This document shows positions 7,372 through 15,925 of a stretch of DNA of 39,174 bases, in pieces. The notes under the pieces are model-generated. The model searched no databases and was not told the DNA's origin. It was given only the letters and a program-made list of their open reading frames with translations. Position 1 is the stretch's first letter, and each line of letters opens with the position of its first letter. The stretch lies in contig NEWQ02000020.1 in the NCBI GenBank assembly GCA_002869855.2, forward strand, positions 1 through 39,174. Direction: 5' to 3'. Source of the DNA: Nitrospira sp. CG24D (GTDB taxonomy: Bacteria > Nitrospirota > Nitrospiria > Nitrospirales > Nitrospiraceae). The position numbers and the translations under genes were made by a program.

Positions 7372-8559
7372 TCACGCAGAAACGGATCGGGCCTTGGTCA
7401 GCCCTTCGTAGATGGCAATAAACCGGTCGAGAAATTGTCCCTGATCGAAGGCTGTGAGCGCATAGCGCCGACCGGCCAGGCCGAGGGATTCGGCATACTC
7501 CCGATCGCCGAGGACCTTGAGCAACAGGCGTCCGAGTGCGGCGTGGTCGCCGGGCGCAACCAGGAGTCCCGTCTCTTCATGCCGCACGTACTCGGTGAAA
7601 CCTCCGGTGGCGCTGGCCACCAGAGCGGTGCCCCGCATCATCGCTTCGGCCGCTGCATTTCCGAAGGCCTCGCTCCCGCGCGAGGGCACGACCTGCACCC
7701 AGGCGGCATCGAACCGGCGTTCGATGATCTCGCGCGGCTGATGGCCGAGAAACTCGATCTTCGCACCGAGTTGTTCCGCAATCTTCCGCAATCGAGCGCT
7801 TTCAGGCCCTTCCCCTGCAATCAGCAATTGCGTGTCGGGCCGCTGTTCGATGACGAGTTTGTACGCGTCTAACAGCGTATCGACCCCCTTCTCGTACGCC
7901 AATCGACCGGCAAACGCGATGGTCGGCGGGCCCGAGAGCGGAGGGCGCGGCTCACGGGCCTTGATGCCGTTTGGAATCACCTCAACACGGGCGATACCGG
8001 AGGCTTCCAGCCACTCGGCGACCGATCGGCTATTGGCGACGACGACATCGAATACATCACGCCAACGCCGCCAGAGATGCAGTTGCGTCATTAAGAGCGG
8101 CCAGGCGAGGGCCGGCACGCACCCGGATCGATAACAGACGGAGCCGGCCGGCTCATGGCAGCCCTTCCCGTCCGGCAACACTCTCGATCCGATCGGACAC
8201 ACGGTTCGATACCACCCGTCGTGATACACGGCAGGGACCTCGCGCAGTAACGGGAGGATCAGCGGCGACAGTTGAGACAGAAATAATCGCACATGCACGA
8301 CATCGGGCCGGAAATCGGCCAGGGCGCGGCGCAATCCGAGAAACGCGGACGGATTGCCGCACCACAACCCCGCGCGCAGCGGTGTCGCCGTTCCGAAGCA
8401 GCCGTATTCGGCCGGTTCGGCGCCTGCATCCGCATAGGCGCGGCTCGCAAAGAGACGCACATCATGGCCGCGCGCCCGCAACCCGTCACGGAGCGACAGC
8501 GTGACGACCTCGTTGCCGCCTCTCGGCACCGAGTAATCGCTGACTAGCAGAATCTTCAT
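7372..8559 (-). CDS. Glycosyltransferase family 4 (GT-B fold)
   Basis: 395 residues, the normal length for the family. The N-terminus (MKILLVSDYSVPRGGNE) is the glycine-rich acceptor domain typical of GT4. The second domain starts near residue 205 (PTIAFAGRLAYEKGVDTLL) and contains the donor-binding E-x7-E motif in SEAFGNAAAEAM. It transfers a sugar from a nucleotide donor, likely to a lipid-linked or polysaccharide acceptor at the inner face of the membrane. The Cys-rich loop (GKGCHEPAGSVCYRSGC) is shared by a subset of GT4 enzymes. It is convergent with the Gfo/Idh/MocA gene. Donor and acceptor are unknown. Confidence 0.88.
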   Translation of the reverse strand: MKILLVSDYSVPRGGNEVVTLSLRDGLRARGHDVRLFASRAYADAGAEPAEYGCFGTATPLRAGLWCGNPSAFLGLRRALADFRPDVVHVRLFLSQLSPLILPLLREVPAVYHDGWYRTVCPIGSRVLPDGKGCHEPAGSVCYRSGCVPALAWPLLMTQLHLWRRWRDVFDVVVANSRSVAEWLEASGIARVEVIPNGIKAREPRPPLSGPPTIAFAGRLAYEKGVDTLLDAYKLVIEQRPDTQLLIAGEGPESARLRKIAEQLGAKIEFLGHQPREIIERRFDAAWVQVVPSRGSEAFGNAAAEAMMRGTALVASATGGFTEYVRHEETGLLVAPGDHAALGRLLLKVLGDREYAESLGLAGRRYALTAFDQGQFLDRFIAIYEGLTKARSVSA

Positions 8560-8708
8560 GGCTTATACATAGCGCACTTGAAGCCGGGAATTGAAGAAAT
8601 TTGCCGACCGCCGCGCATGGCGGGGGATCGATGATTTATCAGCCCTGCCGTCGCGGCCCGCAATTCTTATTCATCGCATCGTATCGACAGAAACTGCGTG
8701 ACGCGCGC

Positions 8709-9956
8709 TTAGCGCCCGCGGGATGGCAGCTTTGTCGATTGACGTTCCTTGATGGCCTCGGCAATCACTCCTGCCACTATTCCGTTCGCCTTTGCCGAAT
8801 AATGCTCCCCTGCAAATAACTCGTTGAGATCCCCCTCTTTCACCTGAGCATAGAGCTGTTGCGCGATCTCCACAGTATCGTGCCGCTGTTTGACGGCCTC
8901 CAGCAGATCCTGATACGGCAAGGGGCGTGCGGCACTCACATACTGAAAATTCCATTTCGGGATGAAGGCGGCCACGAGAAAGGCGGCCCCCTGTCGCTCG
9001 ACATCGGATTGAAGTTCCCTCAAGATTGCGAGGGCCAATTGGCTCGGCTCGTTCTCGATCGCATAAAATGCGGGGTCTTTCCCCTCTGCCGACCACTGGC
9101 CGATTAGTGCCATGACGACAGCCACCAGTTTGCTCTTCAACCAGATATGCTCTTCATAGTCGGCCGTTCGATAGTAGTACTCGTAGCGGCGATTCTCCCA
9201 TCTCTCAATGTGCGCATAGAGGTCGAACAGTTCGTCCGGCGATACGGTCGGAATATTAATCGCTTCCAGGTGGCGACCGTCCAGAACGAAGCGCGGTTTG
9301 GACAAGGGCATGCGGGAAGGCCTGTGGTAGAACATCCTCAAGATGTTGAGATTGCGCTTCACGTTCTCAGGTTGAAATCCAAAAATGACGAGGTCCGGAT
9401 GAAACGCCGCGCCTGACGTCTTCCAGCGCAGATAGGCTTGATCCATGCCGTAGCCCGGCGCCCCCAGGTTGACGATCTCGGCTGGGATCCCCGCTTCCGT
9501 TAACTTCTTTTCCAGATACGCGCCCCAGGTCTGTTCGAAAGGAACTTCGTCGCCATGGGTATAGGAATCCCCCAGCAAGACCACCCGCAGACGGTTGCTC
9601 CTGGCCGGCATCCCCTCCTCGCTCGACCCGGCTCGCACACCATCGCGGTTCGCGTGATACAACCCGTTCTCGGAGGTGCTGCCTGGCCTTTGCACCCACC
9701 CCAGTGTTGAGTCGTACATCAGGTAGGATCGCCCGGAGCGATACTTCTCCAACATGCCGTTGACCGCATTGACGGGCGAGCGAAACGGCTTGAGGTAGAG
9801 AGTCTTGTTCAGGATAGTGAGCCTGCAGGCTCCATCGGCGTCATAGGCCACGAGATACCGAACGGCCATCTCAGCGCAGAACAGACTCAGCGCCACCACC
9901 AGGGCACCAACCACGAGCATAAAGATCGTTTGCCGCGTACGCCCGGTGTTTCGCAT
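8709..9956 (-). CDS. Membrane-anchored SGNH/GDSL-type hydrolase
   Basis: 415 residues. One N-terminal membrane helix (about residues 10-32) puts the rest in the periplasm. The catalytic block I motif is LLGDSYTHGDEV (Ser131), block III-like NLGAPGYGMDQ follows near 163-173, and the His-containing block V is GEHYSAKANG near 385. SGNH enzymes are esterases; membrane-tethered ones near glycosyltransferases often add or remove O-acetyl groups on polysaccharides. It is separated from the GT4 gene by 149 bp on the same strand and could share its transcript. The specific substrate is not visible. Confidence 0.8.
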   Translation of the reverse strand: MRNTGRTRQTIFMLVVGALVVALSLFCAEMAVRYLVAYDADGACRLTILNKTLYLKPFRSPVNAVNGMLEKYRSGRSYLMYDSTLGWVQRPGSTSENGLYHANRDGVRAGSSEEGMPARSNRLRVVLLGDSYTHGDEVPFEQTWGAYLEKKLTEAGIPAEIVNLGAPGYGMDQAYLRWKTSGAAFHPDLVIFGFQPENVKRNLNILRMFYHRPSRMPLSKPRFVLDGRHLEAINIPTVSPDELFDLYAHIERWENRRYEYYYRTADYEEHIWLKSKLVAVVMALIGQWSAEGKDPAFYAIENEPSQLALAILRELQSDVERQGAAFLVAAFIPKWNFQYVSAARPLPYQDLLEAVKQRHDTVEIAQQLYAQVKEGDLNELFAGEHYSAKANGIVAGVIAEAIKERQSTKLPSRGR

Positions 9957-10173
9957 TGAGGGTTCTTAATGATAAGAAAAGATGAATACGCAATCTTGTA
10001 CCATCACGTGAGGGGAAAGAACATTGAAAGAATTCGGCGTGCTCCCCGCTTATCCCCCACACTACTCCACCTCGGCTCAGACATGATGAATCCATCTCCG
10101 GATTTACCGTAGACTTGCCGACATTCGATAAATGAGAATACCGCAAGAAAACTGAGTATTGAGGGACGCTGCT

Positions 10174-10995
10174 ATGGTGAAACAGTTGATGAATGGGCTC
10201 GTGCTGCCATTGCTCCTGGCAAGTGCGGGCTGCAATGACAGCCAGCCTCGGATTGATCATCCGACGTTGGAGCACTCACAGCTGATCGATCTCACGCATG
10301 CATTCGGAGCAGATACGATTGTATGGCCGACGGAACATGACTTCCGGCTCGTCGTCCAGCAGGAGGGTGAGACACCAGGCGGCTACTATTACGCGTCGAA
10401 CCGCCTGGAGATGGCCGAACATGGCGGGACGCATATCGATGCGCCCATTCACTTTGCCCGAGGCGCACAGAAGCTTGATCAGATTCCGCTTGAACGCCTG
10501 GTGGGAGCCGGTGTCCGAATCGATGTATCGGAACAATGCGCCCGGGATCGGGATTACCGCATCACGATCCAGGATTTCGAGCGATGGGAAGCGACGCACG
10601 GGCGTATTCCTGACCGGACGATTGTGTTACTCGATACCGGGTTTGCCCGGTTCTGGCCGTCACGTCAGGACTATCTGGGAACAACGCTACGAGGGCCGGA
10701 GGGTGTGCAGGCGCTTCATTTCCCCGGTGTGCATCCTGATGCCGCTGCGTGGCTGGTGCGCGAGCGACAGATCAAGGCCGTCGGAATCGACACTGCCTCA
10801 ATTGACTACGGCCAATCCACCCACTTTAAGGCGCATATCGCGCTCCTCTCCTACAACGTGCCGGTGTTCGAGAACCTCGCTGGCCTCCGCGCTCTTCCGG
10901 ATCGGGGATTCGAGGTGATTGCCCTGCCGATGAAGATCGCCGGTGGGACCGGCGGCCCGCTCCGCGTAATCGCAGTGCTTTCTCCGACGCCCTAA
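10174..10995 (+). CDS. Cyclase-family (kynurenine-formamidase-like) lipoprotein
   Basis: 273 residues from the ATG at 10174, which is preceded by GAGGGA at 7 nt. The N-terminus is a lipoprotein signal with lipobox ASAGC (Cys20). The mature part has the family signature H-G-G-T-H-x-D-x-P-x-H-F at residues 83-94, the metal-binding motif of bacterial cyclase/formamidase proteins such as KynB, and the later GIDTASIDYG segment. Most relatives are cytoplasmic, so an exported, lipid-anchored form is notable. The reaction is probably hydrolysis of an amide or lactone-like bond; no kynurenine pathway genes are nearby. It is convergent with a small lipoprotein gene 38 bp away. Confidence 0.85.
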   Translation: MVKQLMNGLVLPLLLASAGCNDSQPRIDHPTLEHSQLIDLTHAFGADTIVWPTEHDFRLVVQQEGETPGGYYYASNRLEMAEHGGTHIDAPIHFARGAQKLDQIPLERLVGAGVRIDVSEQCARDRDYRITIQDFERWEATHGRIPDRTIVLLDTGFARFWPSRQDYLGTTLRGPEGVQALHFPGVHPDAAAWLVRERQIKAVGIDTASIDYGQSTHFKAHIALLSYNVPVFENLAGLRALPDRGFEVIALPMKIAGGTGGPLRVIAVLSPTP

Positions 10996-11033
10996 TCATC
11001 GCGCAAAGCCACACGGGGGGATTCTGACAATGA

Positions 11034-11321
11034 TCACTCGCTCGGCGTCAGCGTTGCAGGGGTACGGGCAGGCTTTCTCCGCACTTGAACATCCTGATCA
11101 ATCATCTTCAGGATATTCAGTTGAGATTCTAACTCGTCAATACGCTTCTCTCGCTCTCGCAGTTGTTTTTGGAGAGACTGTACGACGCTCGATTCAGCGG
11201 CAACCGGATCGCTCTTGTGCACCACCGGGGTGGCAGGCGCTGTGCCGCAGGCGCTCAACGCGATAGCCAGCAAGACACCACTTCCCAGGCTGCCCCATAT
11301 TTGTCTGTACACGCGGCTCAT
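11034..11321 (-). CDS. Small coiled-coil lipoprotein
   Basis: 95 residues. Signal with lipobox IALSAC, predicted lipidated Cys25. Residues 45-75 (SLQKQLREREKRIDELESQLNIL) have clear heptad spacing, so the mature protein probably forms a coiled-coil dimer or trimer, followed by a basic Thr/Pro tail. It is similar in plan to Lpp-like or Rz1-like spacers, but I cannot assign a family. It lies 113 bp downstream of the large Ig-repeat lipoprotein gene on the same strand and may be co-expressed with it. The ribosome site is weak. Confidence 0.7.
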   Translation of the reverse strand: MSRVYRQIWGSLGSGVLLAIALSACGTAPATPVVHKSDPVAAESSVVQSLQKQLREREKRIDELESQLNILKMIDQDVQVRRKPARTPATLTPSE

Positions 11322-11434
11322 GGTGTAGGTGTGTCATCAGACGCCCCATCCGGCAAGGACATTCATGATTCTGACATTTCATAGGCGAGAGAAGTCTGAC
11401 CAACCAGCGGGTGCATTCGCAGGAGGACACTCAG

Positions 11435-13498
11435 CTACTTTTTGACCTGAAGGTTAAGCTGCTTTGTGATTGTCTGATTCGCGGAATCTCGAACTGTGAA
11501 ATTGTGATCAGTGTCACTCGCCGCTGTTGGGACACCACTGATGAGGCCCGTCGCGGAAGACAGTGTGAGCCCGGCCGGTAAGGGAGGGGTCACCGACCAG
11601 GTATAGGGTATGGTGCCTCCGGAGGCCGCGAGCGTCCTAGCATAGGCTTGATTTCTTTTGCCGTCCGGCAGCGAGTTCGTCGTGATCGTCAATGGCGTGA
11701 CATTCGCAAAAATTGTAAGCGACAGCGTTCTCTTGCCTTGCTGATGGATCGGGAGGGTTGAATCAGTCACGATGAATTCATGGTTGGAATTACCGTTACT
11801 TCCACTGAGCGGTGTTCCACTGATGACGCCTGATGATGGGTTGAGCGCAAGGCCGTTCGGCAATACAGGGCTCACTGACCATGAATAGGGCTGCGCACCG
11901 CCGGTGGCGGTCAATTGAGTATTGGAGTATGGCTGGTTGACCGTGCCGGTCGGAAGCGATGGTGTGGTGATCGAGGGCGGAGCCGGAGAGTTGATGGCTA
12001 TCGTCACATTCTGCTCATCGAATTGCGGAATCGCATCAGTGACTCGCAGAGTAAAGGTGAACGGGCCGGTGCTGGTCGGCGTACCTGAAACCGTTCCACT
12101 TGAGGCATTGAGGTTCAGGCCAGGGGGCAGCGCGCCGCTGGTCACACCCCAGATCAGAGTCCCTATGCCACCCGTGACAGAAACAGTCTGGTTGTAGACC
12201 TCGTTGAATGTTCCCTCGGGAAGCGACGTGGTGGTGATGTTCGGCGCCGCGGGTAAGTTGATCGTGATCGGCAAGGTGTTTTGCGTTGACTGTTGCGGTG
12301 TCCCGGAATCCCGGACTCTGAAGGTCGGCGAAGATGTCCCTGCCGTTGTTGGTGTCCCGGTAAGCACCCCGCTTGAACTGAGATTGAGCCCGACAGGCAA
12401 TGAGCCGCCGGCGAGATCCCACGTTGTTGTGCCCGTGCCTCCTGAAGCAGCGACCGAAGCATTATAAGGCTGCGCCACCGTGCCTGACGACAGGAAGTTT
12501 GTCGTAATAGCAAGTGCCGGGGGAGCCGCTCCGATAATCAATTGCATTGTCCGGGTCGCTGTTTGGGATATGGGCGGTGTGGCATCTCCCACGAGGAATG
12601 TATAGAAAAGACTGCTCGTGTTGGTCGGGATGCCGCTGATGACACCTGTTGACGGGTTCAGTGTCACTCCATTCGGCAGAGCCGGAGATCCGCCGGCAAG
12701 CCCCCAGGTATAGGCCCCCGTGCCTCCTGATGCTGCTAACGCGGCGCTATAGTTCTGATTTGCGGTCCCTTGGGGGAGTGAGCTGGTCGTGATCGAGAGC
12801 GGGACGGAACTGATGGTCAACGCCAGGGATTTCTCGACCGTCAATCCTGTCGCATCGCGTAACGTAAAGATATGGCTATCGTTACCGGTCATAACCGGCG
12901 TCCCGCTGATGACTCCGCTCGGATCCAGGATGAGACCATCGGGCAGAGGTGCAGAGCCACTTTTGATGCCCCACGTGTAAGGGGTAGTCCCGCCGGTCCC
13001 TCCTAGCGCAAATGCGTACAGTTGGTTGATGGTTCCGGTTGGGAGGGAGTCTGTGAGTATGGCCAATGGAGTCGGCGCGGCATTGACTGTAATCGCAAGG
13101 ACCTTTTGGACCGCCTGTCCCTTCGAATCCTGCAAGGTGAACTCGGTCAGCCTGGTCGCAGTGGCGGCGGTTGGTACCCCCCCAATTTTCCCCGTGGATG
13201 GAGTGAACGTAAGCCCGTCAGGCAATGCCGGCGAGCCAGTGGTCAAGCTCCAGGTGTAGGGTGGCGTTCCCCCATTAGGCGCCAGTGTCACGTTATAGTC
13301 AGCCTGGACGGTTCCAACTGGAAGAGGATCAGATGTGAGAATCGTCAATGGTCCTGACGCTGCAGGGGCAGAAGGAGCAGAGATAGTGCTGACGTCTCCG
13401 CATGCGCTCAGGGATAGGGCCACGAGTATCGGAAGGAGAACTGCCCACAGAGTACTTCGATGGTAAGGATGACGTTGCAATGAACCCTCATTGTGCAT
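11435..13498 (-). CDS. Lipoprotein with seven Ig-like (putative He_PIG) repeats
   Basis: 687 residues. The signal ends in lipobox SLSAC (Cys33), then a Ser/Ala/Pro linker. From about residue 50 come seven repeats of 86-92 residues, each beginning with a variant of LxITTxSLPxGTxNQxY, then ASGGTxPYTW, LPxGLxLxPSxGxISGxPT and FTLRDS. This is the pattern of the putative Ig domain found in surface and adhesion proteins. No enzymatic domain is present, so it is most likely a structural or adhesive outer-membrane lipoprotein. Copy B of the recurrent motif lies 40 bp upstream of the ATG, with a -10-like CATTAT (13514-13519) that would leave only a short leader; no Shine-Dalgarno site is evident. Confidence 0.85.
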   Translation of the reverse strand: MHNEGSLQRHPYHRSTLWAVLLPILVALSLSACGDVSTISAPSAPAASGPLTILTSDPLPVGTVQADYNVTLAPNGGTPPYTWSLTTGSPALPDGLTFTPSTGKIGGVPTAATATRLTEFTLQDSKGQAVQKVLAITVNAAPTPLAILTDSLPTGTINQLYAFALGGTGGTTPYTWGIKSGSAPLPDGLILDPSGVISGTPVMTGNDSHIFTLRDATGLTVEKSLALTISSVPLSITTSSLPQGTANQNYSAALAASGGTGAYTWGLAGGSPALPNGVTLNPSTGVISGIPTNTSSLFYTFLVGDATPPISQTATRTMQLIIGAAPPALAITTNFLSSGTVAQPYNASVAASGGTGTTTWDLAGGSLPVGLNLSSSGVLTGTPTTAGTSSPTFRVRDSGTPQQSTQNTLPITINLPAAPNITTTSLPEGTFNEVYNQTVSVTGGIGTLIWGVTSGALPPGLNLNASSGTVSGTPTSTGPFTFTLRVTDAIPQFDEQNVTIAINSPAPPSITTPSLPTGTVNQPYSNTQLTATGGAQPYSWSVSPVLPNGLALNPSSGVISGTPLSGSNGNSNHEFIVTDSTLPIHQQGKRTLSLTIFANVTPLTITTNSLPDGKRNQAYARTLAASGGTIPYTWSVTPPLPAGLTLSSATGLISGVPTAASDTDHNFTVRDSANQTITKQLNLQVKK

Positions 13499-13538
13499 AG
13501 ATCACTTTTTTGCATAATGTCTCAAGCGAGATGTCCGG

Positions 13539-13556
13539 TCTGATCAATACAGCTCA
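13539..13556 (-). promoter_or_regulatory. Recurrent ATTGATCAG motif, copy B (upstream of Ig-repeat lipoprotein)
   Basis: On the minus strand TGAGCTGTATTGATCAGA, 17 of 18 identical to copy A. A -10-like CATTAT (13514-13519) starts exactly 22 nt after TTGATC, the same spacing as in copy D. This puts the motif centre near -40, where class II activators bind. Confidence 0.45.
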
Positions 13557-13760
13557 CTATCATGACTACACTATGGCCATGTTCGAGCGGGGGGAGCGAC
13601 GAGATCAGGAAGGCGTCACGCTGACGACCCTGGCCCTTGAGCAAGAAGGCTAAAGGCCGCAACCTGGCCGGCCAAACCAAGGGTACGGAAGAAAACAGTA
13701 CACGCACAATGGATGGGGAGACTTTATCCGCTCACTTTCACCCGGCGAGTGGCAACCCCA

Positions 13761-13842
13761 CCGTTGTGAAACGTGGTTCGCCTCTCGTCTTTCGTAATCG
13801 ATAGCCTTCCATGACCAGATCCGTTTCACGTTTCACGAACGG
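13761..13842. repeat. Intergenic inverted repeat with GTTTCAC units
   Basis: CCGTTGTGAAACGTG (13761-13775) is almost the exact complement of CACGTTTCACGAACGG (13827-13842), with one extra base in the right arm. The adjacent GGTTCGCC (13775-13782) and GGCGAACC (13841-13848) are also complementary. The right arm contains GTTTCAC twice in tandem. It looks like a REP-like dispersed palindrome rather than an operator. Confidence 0.5.
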
Positions 13843-13972
13843 CGAACCTGCCTTCTCCATACTCCGTAGCGGCTTGAGCATTTCAACGGACCGGGGTAGA
13901 CTTCTTGCGGTCATCAATAAGATGGCGCTAGCGCAGCAGCTTTTTCTCACCTCCCACAAAAGGCAGATCCCC

Positions 13973-14431
13973 ATGAACCAGTTATTCACCTCCTCAATGG
14001 CCATTATGATCGGAGTGGTGCTGGCGATCCCCCCTCACGCTTTCGCGCAGAGCGTTCCGCCGGTGGTGTCACAGAAAATCCAGGCGGCGAAAAAGCAGAT
14101 CAAAACGATCGACATGGAGGAGTATCGCAAAGTCGTGGAGAATCCTGGCACTGCGCTGATCGTGGACGTGCGTGAACCGAATGAATTTGCCGCCGGACAT
14201 GTACCGGGCGCGAGCAACATTCCCCGCGGAGTTCTCGAATTTCAAATCTGGAAGCAGGTGGGATTTCCGGCCAACCCCGATCTGAGCCGGAATATTATTC
14301 TCCAGTGCCAGAGTGGCAACCGCGCCTCACTCGCAGCCCAGTCTCTTGCTGATCTGGGATTCACTCACACAAGTGCGGTGGTGATGAGCCTCGAAGACTG
14401 GCAACAGGCCGGCCATCCGTTCGTGAAGTAG
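13973..14431 (+). CDS. Periplasmic single-domain rhodanese
   Basis: 152 residues from the ATG at 13973 (AAGG ribosome site). A signal peptide with cleavage after AFAQ (about residue 26) is followed by one rhodanese domain: LIVDVREPNEFAAGHVPGASNIPRG and the active-site loop CQSGNRAS with Cys112. Rhodaneses carry sulfur as a cysteine persulfide; a secreted one could handle thiosulfate or sulfane sulfur or act in thiol chemistry in the periplasm. Together with the persulfide dioxygenase-like gene at 479 it hints at sulfane-sulfur metabolism, but they are 13 kb apart and no direct link is shown. Confidence 0.88.
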   Translation: MNQLFTSSMAIMIGVVLAIPPHAFAQSVPPVVSQKIQAAKKQIKTIDMEEYRKVVENPGTALIVDVREPNEFAAGHVPGASNIPRGVLEFQIWKQVGFPANPDLSRNIILQCQSGNRASLAAQSLADLGFTHTSAVVMSLEDWQQAGHPFVK

Positions 14432-14694
14432 ACCTTTGCTGATGCGCTGAAGAGACTTCCAGGAGGAAACGAGAGGCGACGAACGTCTATTCGACATATC
14501 GGTTCAGCACTCGGAGAGCCGATGCCTACGCAAGGTCTCATTCCCTAAGTGTTTTCGCTCGCCCCGCACAGTGCGGACATGACCATCTTCACACGGGAAA
14601 ATCGAACGGCAAACCAGGGCTCTCTAGCAGGAGCAGTCAGTTGCCGAACAGATGCCGTGCAGAAAGACGGGACTCTCCACACGGCTCGCGGCGG

Positions 14695-15297
14695 TTACTT
14701 CATTTTGCGGGGGTCTTGATACACCATGAGGTGCGCGTACGGGGTGCCGTCAAACATGATGTAGACACCGGAAGGGTTCGGGGCAATCGGCAGCTTCGTG
14801 CCGGCGGCGTCGAAGGGCCACATCAGCATCCAGTGCGGAGGCTCCGAGACATTCTTCGCCCCCTCCCCCGACATGACCACCTGCCCGCCTTTTTCAAAGT
14901 GCGAGCCGCCGCGGGCCATATAGGCGATCCCCGGAACTGTGTTTGCCGGTTTCGGCGCATTATTCATCACGTCCGTCATCCATTGCTGCGCGGCCGCATC
15001 CATGCAGATCGGATCCGGGGCCGGCAGATTCATCACCGTGGGGATGCACGTGAACCCGTTGGCGCTCTTTCGCGCCTCCGTCAGCTTTCCATCCGCGCCG
15101 AAGACCATCACGCCGGCGTCTTTCGAAATGTGTGGCGGTGCTCCGCTCAATGCGAGGGCGGTCTGTTCCTGCACAGACATGGCTTTGACTTCCTTCACGG
15201 ATGCCCCCTTCTTGGGTGGCTTATCTGCAGCGAGGATCACGACCGGCATCGCGAGACAACAGGCAACCATACCGGAAAACAGCATCAGTTTACTCAT
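14695..15297 (-). CDS. Exported protein of unknown function
   Basis: 200 residues from the ATG at 15297, which follows a strong AAGGAGGT site. A clear signal peptide ends near VVILAADK. The mature protein is rich in Gly, Pro and Met and has two cysteines (in GFTCIPT and DPICMD) that may form a disulfide. Conserved-looking blocks are SGAPPHISKDAGVMV, PGIAYMARGGSHFE and PPHWMLMWPFD, ending in GVYIMFDGTPYAHLMVYQDP. I have seen related uncharacterised periplasmic proteins but cannot name a family or function. It lies 80 bp downstream of the DUF2630 gene on the same strand. Confidence 0.75.
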   Translation of the reverse strand: MSKLMLFSGMVACCLAMPVVILAADKPPKKGASVKEVKAMSVQEQTALALSGAPPHISKDAGVMVFGADGKLTEARKSANGFTCIPTVMNLPAPDPICMDAAAQQWMTDVMNNAPKPANTVPGIAYMARGGSHFEKGGQVVMSGEGAKNVSEPPHWMLMWPFDAAGTKLPIAPNPSGVYIMFDGTPYAHLMVYQDPRKMK

Positions 15298-15377
15298 CGC
15301 AACCTCCTTGGTTAGCGGAGAGAAGACATATGAAAAATATCCTGCCGGCATCTCCCATCTTTTCAATCCCCTCTGCC

Positions 15378-15623
15378 CTACTGCTCATAATTCTCGACGA
15401 TCTCCGGCGGGCGAATTTCCGCCTCGTTCGGGTCAAGCCCGACGTCGCGAAGAGCTCTTCGCTGACGTAAGAGATCCCAGCACTGATCCAGTTCGACCCG
15501 AACTTGCGCCAGCCGCTTCCGATCAGCTTTGGGATGCGCCCTGAGCTCGTGCAATCGATGCTCTTCTTCGACCAGGCGCTGAATGTGATTGAGGACCGGC
15601 TGATCTTCGATTTGATTCTCCAC
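15378..15623 (-). CDS. DUF2630-family small protein
   Basis: 81 residues when started at the GTG at 15623, which has a GAGGAGG site just upstream; the same frame is open further upstream to 15686 but that part does not look like the family. The sequence follows the DUF2630 plan: HIQRLVEEEHRLHEL, then VELDQCWDLLRQRRALRD, then DPNEAEIRPPEIVENYEQ. It is all-helical, highly charged and probably cytoplasmic. The function of the family is unknown. The C-terminal motif (RPPEIVENY) is the most characteristic part. Confidence 0.8.
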   Translation of the reverse strand: MENQIEDQPVLNHIQRLVEEEHRLHELRAHPKADRKRLAQVRVELDQCWDLLRQRRALRDVGLDPNEAEIRPPEIVENYEQ

Positions 15624-15925
15624 GAGAACCTCCTCCAGCGCGGATGTAGTCGATATGAATAGGTGTTGATCGTACGCCCGCACCACCCTTCGGTCAACTG
15701 ACGCTCCGGCTCATCCGATGGCCGGAGAAATCAGATCGGTCGTGCCGTTCACCTTATCTGAAAGAATGCGGTCGGCATCGCCGAAGGCCTGGCAGAAGGT
15801 GGAATTCGAGGGAGGATGGAGAAGTTGCAGGCCGGTCGCCAATGCGTCTTTGGCGAGGGGAAAACTCTTGGCAGCATCGATCCGATTGAGGACTCTCTGT
15901 CCCTCAGATGAACCCTTCTCAATGA
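15624..15925. other. 302-bp stretch without a convincing gene
   Basis: The minus strand has a 71-codon open frame (15711-15924) with protein-like composition but no start codon and an in-frame stop just before it. It may be a gene remnant. Nothing else is clear. Confidence 0.4.

Larger units (their letters stand above)
13499..13972. other. 474-bp divergent intergenic region
   Basis: It lies between the Ig-repeat lipoprotein (minus) and the rhodanese (plus) and holds copy B of the recurrent motif and a large inverted repeat (13761-13842). A frame open from 13811 leads into the rhodanese, but its first 54 codons do not look like protein and lack a ribosome site. Confidence 0.5.

Noticed and set aside
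15711..15924. 71-codon open frame on the minus strand with protein-like composition
   Set aside because: It has no start codon: an in-frame stop lies immediately before it at the end of the glycosyltransferase-ATPase gene. At best a gene remnant.
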